64,000 nt of DNA from Micropterus salmoides (taxonomy: Eukaryota; Chordata; Actinopteri; Centrarchiformes; Centrarchidae). Numbering within the stretch: the stretch's first letter is position 1; each line of letters begins with the position of its first letter. A program made the translations under genes and the position numbers. The stretch spans positions 19,912,664-19,976,663 of the forward strand of contig NW_024044459.1 of the NCBI RefSeq assembly GCF_014851395.1. The letters are read 5' to 3'. The notes beneath the pieces were generated by a model. That model searched no databases. It saw only the letters and a list, made by a program, of their open reading frames with translations, and was not told the DNA's origin. Below, piece by piece: positions 61,090-64,000 of the stretch.

Positions 61090-63425
61090 TTGAATTGGAA
61101 AGTAGAGTGTTCACAAAAGCAGAGTAGTGTCCAGAGATCGGGAGGGAGGCCACAAAGCCAGGTTAGATGACCTGTCAACCCATTCAGAGCTACTTGCTTT
61201 TGTGTCAGTCTGAAAGGAGTGTCAAGTGTGTGTGCAGTAGGTTGAGGTCATCTTGTTTGATTGGAGTTCTTCAAAATTTAAAGGAGGCTCTGCTACATTT
61301 AGCTACAAATGTTCTAAGAAGTACATTGCTCTAAACCTACTAAGTGTGCTGTTGTGCATGTTTGCCCAGATGAAGGCCTACATGTCATTGAATACTTGCA
61401 GTGGATTTAATTATGCAGAGCCTTCTATTCTCCACATCAGAGATTTTGGCCTTCTTGCACTTGATGATTGATTTACTTAATTCTGCATACTGTTTACAGT
61501 GCAAACATGCAATGTTTGCTTGTATCCGTGTTTACACACGTTACCCCACCCATCAAAGTGTTTAGTTACGTCACTTATACTTATGTAAGCATTAATTGCT
61601 GCAGACACATGGCAACTTTTAGCAGCCATGTGGGTTGTTTGTGTTTATCTAACCTCCTGGAACCCATTCACAGCTAGCTGGCTACTCAGCTGAGTGCAGG
61701 TGATGGAGTAAACAACAGACCAAAATTTCAGCTCTGTCCCTATCTGTATAGGATGTCCTTCTCTCTCTCCCTCACACACACAGGAGGACATGTTACACGG
61801 CTCAGAGCCATTTCATTGCTGCTGTAATGTCTCAGCTGCCAAATACCATGTCACTATAAAACAATGACTTATGATTAATGGCAAACCTGTCTCCCACTCA
61901 ATGATGTATAGCTATTAATTGACACTAACTGCCCATGTGTGACCGTGCATAAGCTCACATGCATCTCCGGGTGTGCACACACCCACTCTGGTCCTGGTAA
62001 ACATGTCAGAGCGTACAGTATTTACAAAGGGATTGAAGTGGGTTTGGGGCAGCAATGATTCAGGAGAATGGCCCCAGGGTCTGACAGGATGTTGGGGGAT
62101 GTGTCATTTTTCCTTGACTCCCTTGGTGACGAGCAGAGACATAAAGAAATCCTTTTACACACAGAGAGATATACACACTGGCCCACATACACACTCTCAG
62201 CCATTCACTCACATATATAGCCTACACACATCAGTGTTATACACCCATAAAAACGGTTGTTTGGCAGAGTAGTGAGTAGATGAGCTCAGAGGAAGTATCT
62301 GTCTGTCTTTTTTTCCCCCTCTGTTTTGGACTTGAGCTGCAGCATGTTAATGCAGACTACATCAAACACTCACTGGAGCCCTACATCTCGCTGTTTCACT
62401 CAGCTTTAAGGGCAGAACAAGAACTTGTCTGTCACTGCTCTTAATTCATTGTCTCCCTGGGGCAAAACGAGCGCTGACAGACATAAATGGCAGAAATGAA
62501 TATCGTAAGATCACAGTCATGGGTGGCGGTGGTGGTGGCGGTGGAGGGATGGAGATGTAGGGAAAGAACGAAAGAGGAGAAATGTAGGAGAAAGGGTCAA
62601 GATGGGAGGGTGAATGAAACTACATGTGAGAAAGAGAGATGAAGGAATGCATGGGTACGTCCCTGTGTCCCTCACTGCTGACAGTCAGTATATTATACTG
62701 GGCTGACCACCTGCTCTGAGCCTGCAGTACACCGTCCATAAAGCTACAGCAGATGGACACAATAAAATGCACCGTGACCAGCAGCTATGCACTCATGTGT
62801 GTGTGTTTGTCCATTACAGCAGATATATGAAAATATGCCTACACTCACACACACCACAGCCCCCCACCATGTCCCGGCGGCAATGCCAGTAATATGTGAT
62901 ACTCTATAGGTCTGATGTCTTCGTGTCTTCTCCCCATGCCCTTCCACAGTGCTGTAAGCCTATCAGCCAGTTAGCCAGCAAGGAATGTGGCTGTCAACTC
63001 ATATAACAAGCGATACTCACACATGTTCTTCCCCTGACTTCACCGCTCTCTCTGTCTCCTTAGCCATCTCTCTACCTCAGTGCTAGTATTTTGGGGGTTG
63101 CATTGCTTCTTCTCACAGTATCATGTTATTAACGTCTCAGAAGGTGTTACAACCAAATCAGAGTAGAGCAAGAACGTGAAACAAGATCCAAGATTTTAGA
63201 GGGTAACTCCGGGGTTTGTTACAGTTTGCCCCTGCCCCCGATCTAGGAACATGGCAGCAACTTTGCCACAACTAGGAAAACACAGAATGAATACTATAGG
63301 CAGATAATGCAGGTTTTTAACAAACTCCCAGATCAGCTTTTTTGGAAGAAAACAAGGGCGAACTATAAAATGATTACCCCACATGTCCATACAATCTACT
63401 TACTGGTTTAAATATAACTTACCGT
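61090..63425. other. Non-coding DNA, no gene assigned
   Basis: No gene recognised. A GGT/GGC trinucleotide-rich patch lies at 62521-62552. 62560-62650 is purine-rich. 61470-61680 is unique with no support for coding. Confidence 0.55.
62521..62552 (+). repeat. (GGT/GGC)n G-rich patch
   Basis: Repeated GGT and GGC triplets give many GG runs with one-base loops, a possible two-tetrad quadruplex. Confidence 0.6.
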
Positions 63426-63428
63426 TTT

Positions 63429-63431
<3 letters not shown>

Positions 63432-63473
<42 letters not shown>
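63432..63473. repeat. (CA)n microsatellite, 42 bp
   Basis: About 21 uninterrupted CA units following TTGCG. Confidence 0.97.
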
Positions 63474-63474
<1 letters not shown>

Positions 63475-63479
63475 CTTGA

Positions 63480-64000
63480 CTATACAAAACGGGATTATTA
63501 CCAATATTTATATTGTATTGTAATAAACTGAAATGTATCCTTTAAATGTATCCTCTCTCCATTTTTTGACATGTGATCTCTTTGAGCAGTCTTTGAGCGC
63601 AGTTATAGCCAAAGTCGTTGTTGCTTTGTTTGTGCGATTGTTAGATTGTTAGAGAGAAAAAGTCTGTTGTGTATTATGAGCTGTAATATGAGAATCCCTG
63701 AAAGTGGTATTGTCATTTCTTGCCAGTCACTCAGACAAAAAGAAAAATGTCTTCCATCTCCAGGTCCCAAAGAAAAGAGAACTGCTGAAATGGCGGTCTG
63801 GTGAGGAATTTAATTTTACAGTCAAGATGATTGTGGAGTGGAAATATTGGATGCAGTTATCTGTTCCTCACCCTTCTTCTCGCTCTCCATTACGCCTTTG
63901 CCATCAGTAATTTCAAGGTGAATACCTCTCTGGATAGAAGGCCAAGACCTTTTCTGACTGCTGTTAAGAACAAGCATGATCAATTGCAACAGCCTCTCTC
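63480..64000. other. Non-coding DNA at the window edge
   Basis: No gene recognised. A 68-codon frame at 63704-63910 has no family features, although CATCTCCAG (ends 63764) could serve as a splice acceptor. ATGTATCCTTTAA and ATGTATCCTCTC form a small tandem duplication near 63534-63555. Confidence 0.45.

Overview
The window looks like non-coding DNA from a ray-finned fish, most likely a percomorph teleost. That is an inference from three things seen in the sequence. (1) CA/TG microsatellites are very dense and often long and uninterrupted. (2) There are interspersed repeats of teleost type: an L2/Maui-like LINE tail ending in a GGAT repeat, tRNA-derived SINE-like copies, a TTAA-flanked MITE whose ends begin AGGGTCAGTTCA, and short hAT DNA transposons with 8-bp target duplications. 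(3) No compact operon-like genes occur anywhere. No open frame in 64 kb shows a recognisable protein domain, and the longest frames are microsatellite or pyrimidine-tract artefacts. The window is best read as part of a very large intron or an intergenic gene desert.

Layout. 1-12 kb is mostly single-copy, moderately AT-rich DNA with a 31-bp minisatellite (4.26-4.38 kb), a GC-richer block at 6.5-7.2 kb with purine-rich and coding-like segments, a pure 99-bp CA tract (8.47 kb) and a CpG-bearing patch behind a good splice-acceptor-like site (10.07 kb). 12.2-13.1 kb is a complete non-autonomous hAT element with perfect 8-bp target duplications. 13.1-19.6 kb is single-copy, with a homeodomain-site-rich segment at 15.2 kb. 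19.6-20.35 kb holds a SINE-like copy followed by a TTAA-flanked MITE. 20.6-34 kb is unique DNA with pyrimidine tracts and many TG/CA repeats; it also holds a mixed GC/CA tract (32.23 kb) and an exon-like block (32.39-32.51 kb). 34.5-34.85 kb resembles a common teleost repeat, and 35.4-36.7 kb is strongly purine-rich. 37-46 kb is mostly single-copy, with TAATTA-bearing candidate enhancer sequence at 40.97 kb.

46.3-47.33 kb is a second hAT element that itself appears to carry an inserted hAT-like element. A reversed L2/SINE tail remnant follows at 47.56 kb, then long TG arrays (48.47 and 49.25 kb, the latter ending in CG repeats) and a short LINE tail insertion with a perfect 13-bp target duplication (49.95-50.09 kb). 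50-64 kb is again mostly unique DNA, with a tRNA-derived SINE-like copy near 60.82-61.08 kb and a CA array at 63.43 kb.

No gene network can be described because no gene is supported. The most solid results are the mobile elements with their target-site duplications. The candidate regulatory elements and candidate exons are hypotheses that need comparison with other fish genomes or RNA data.
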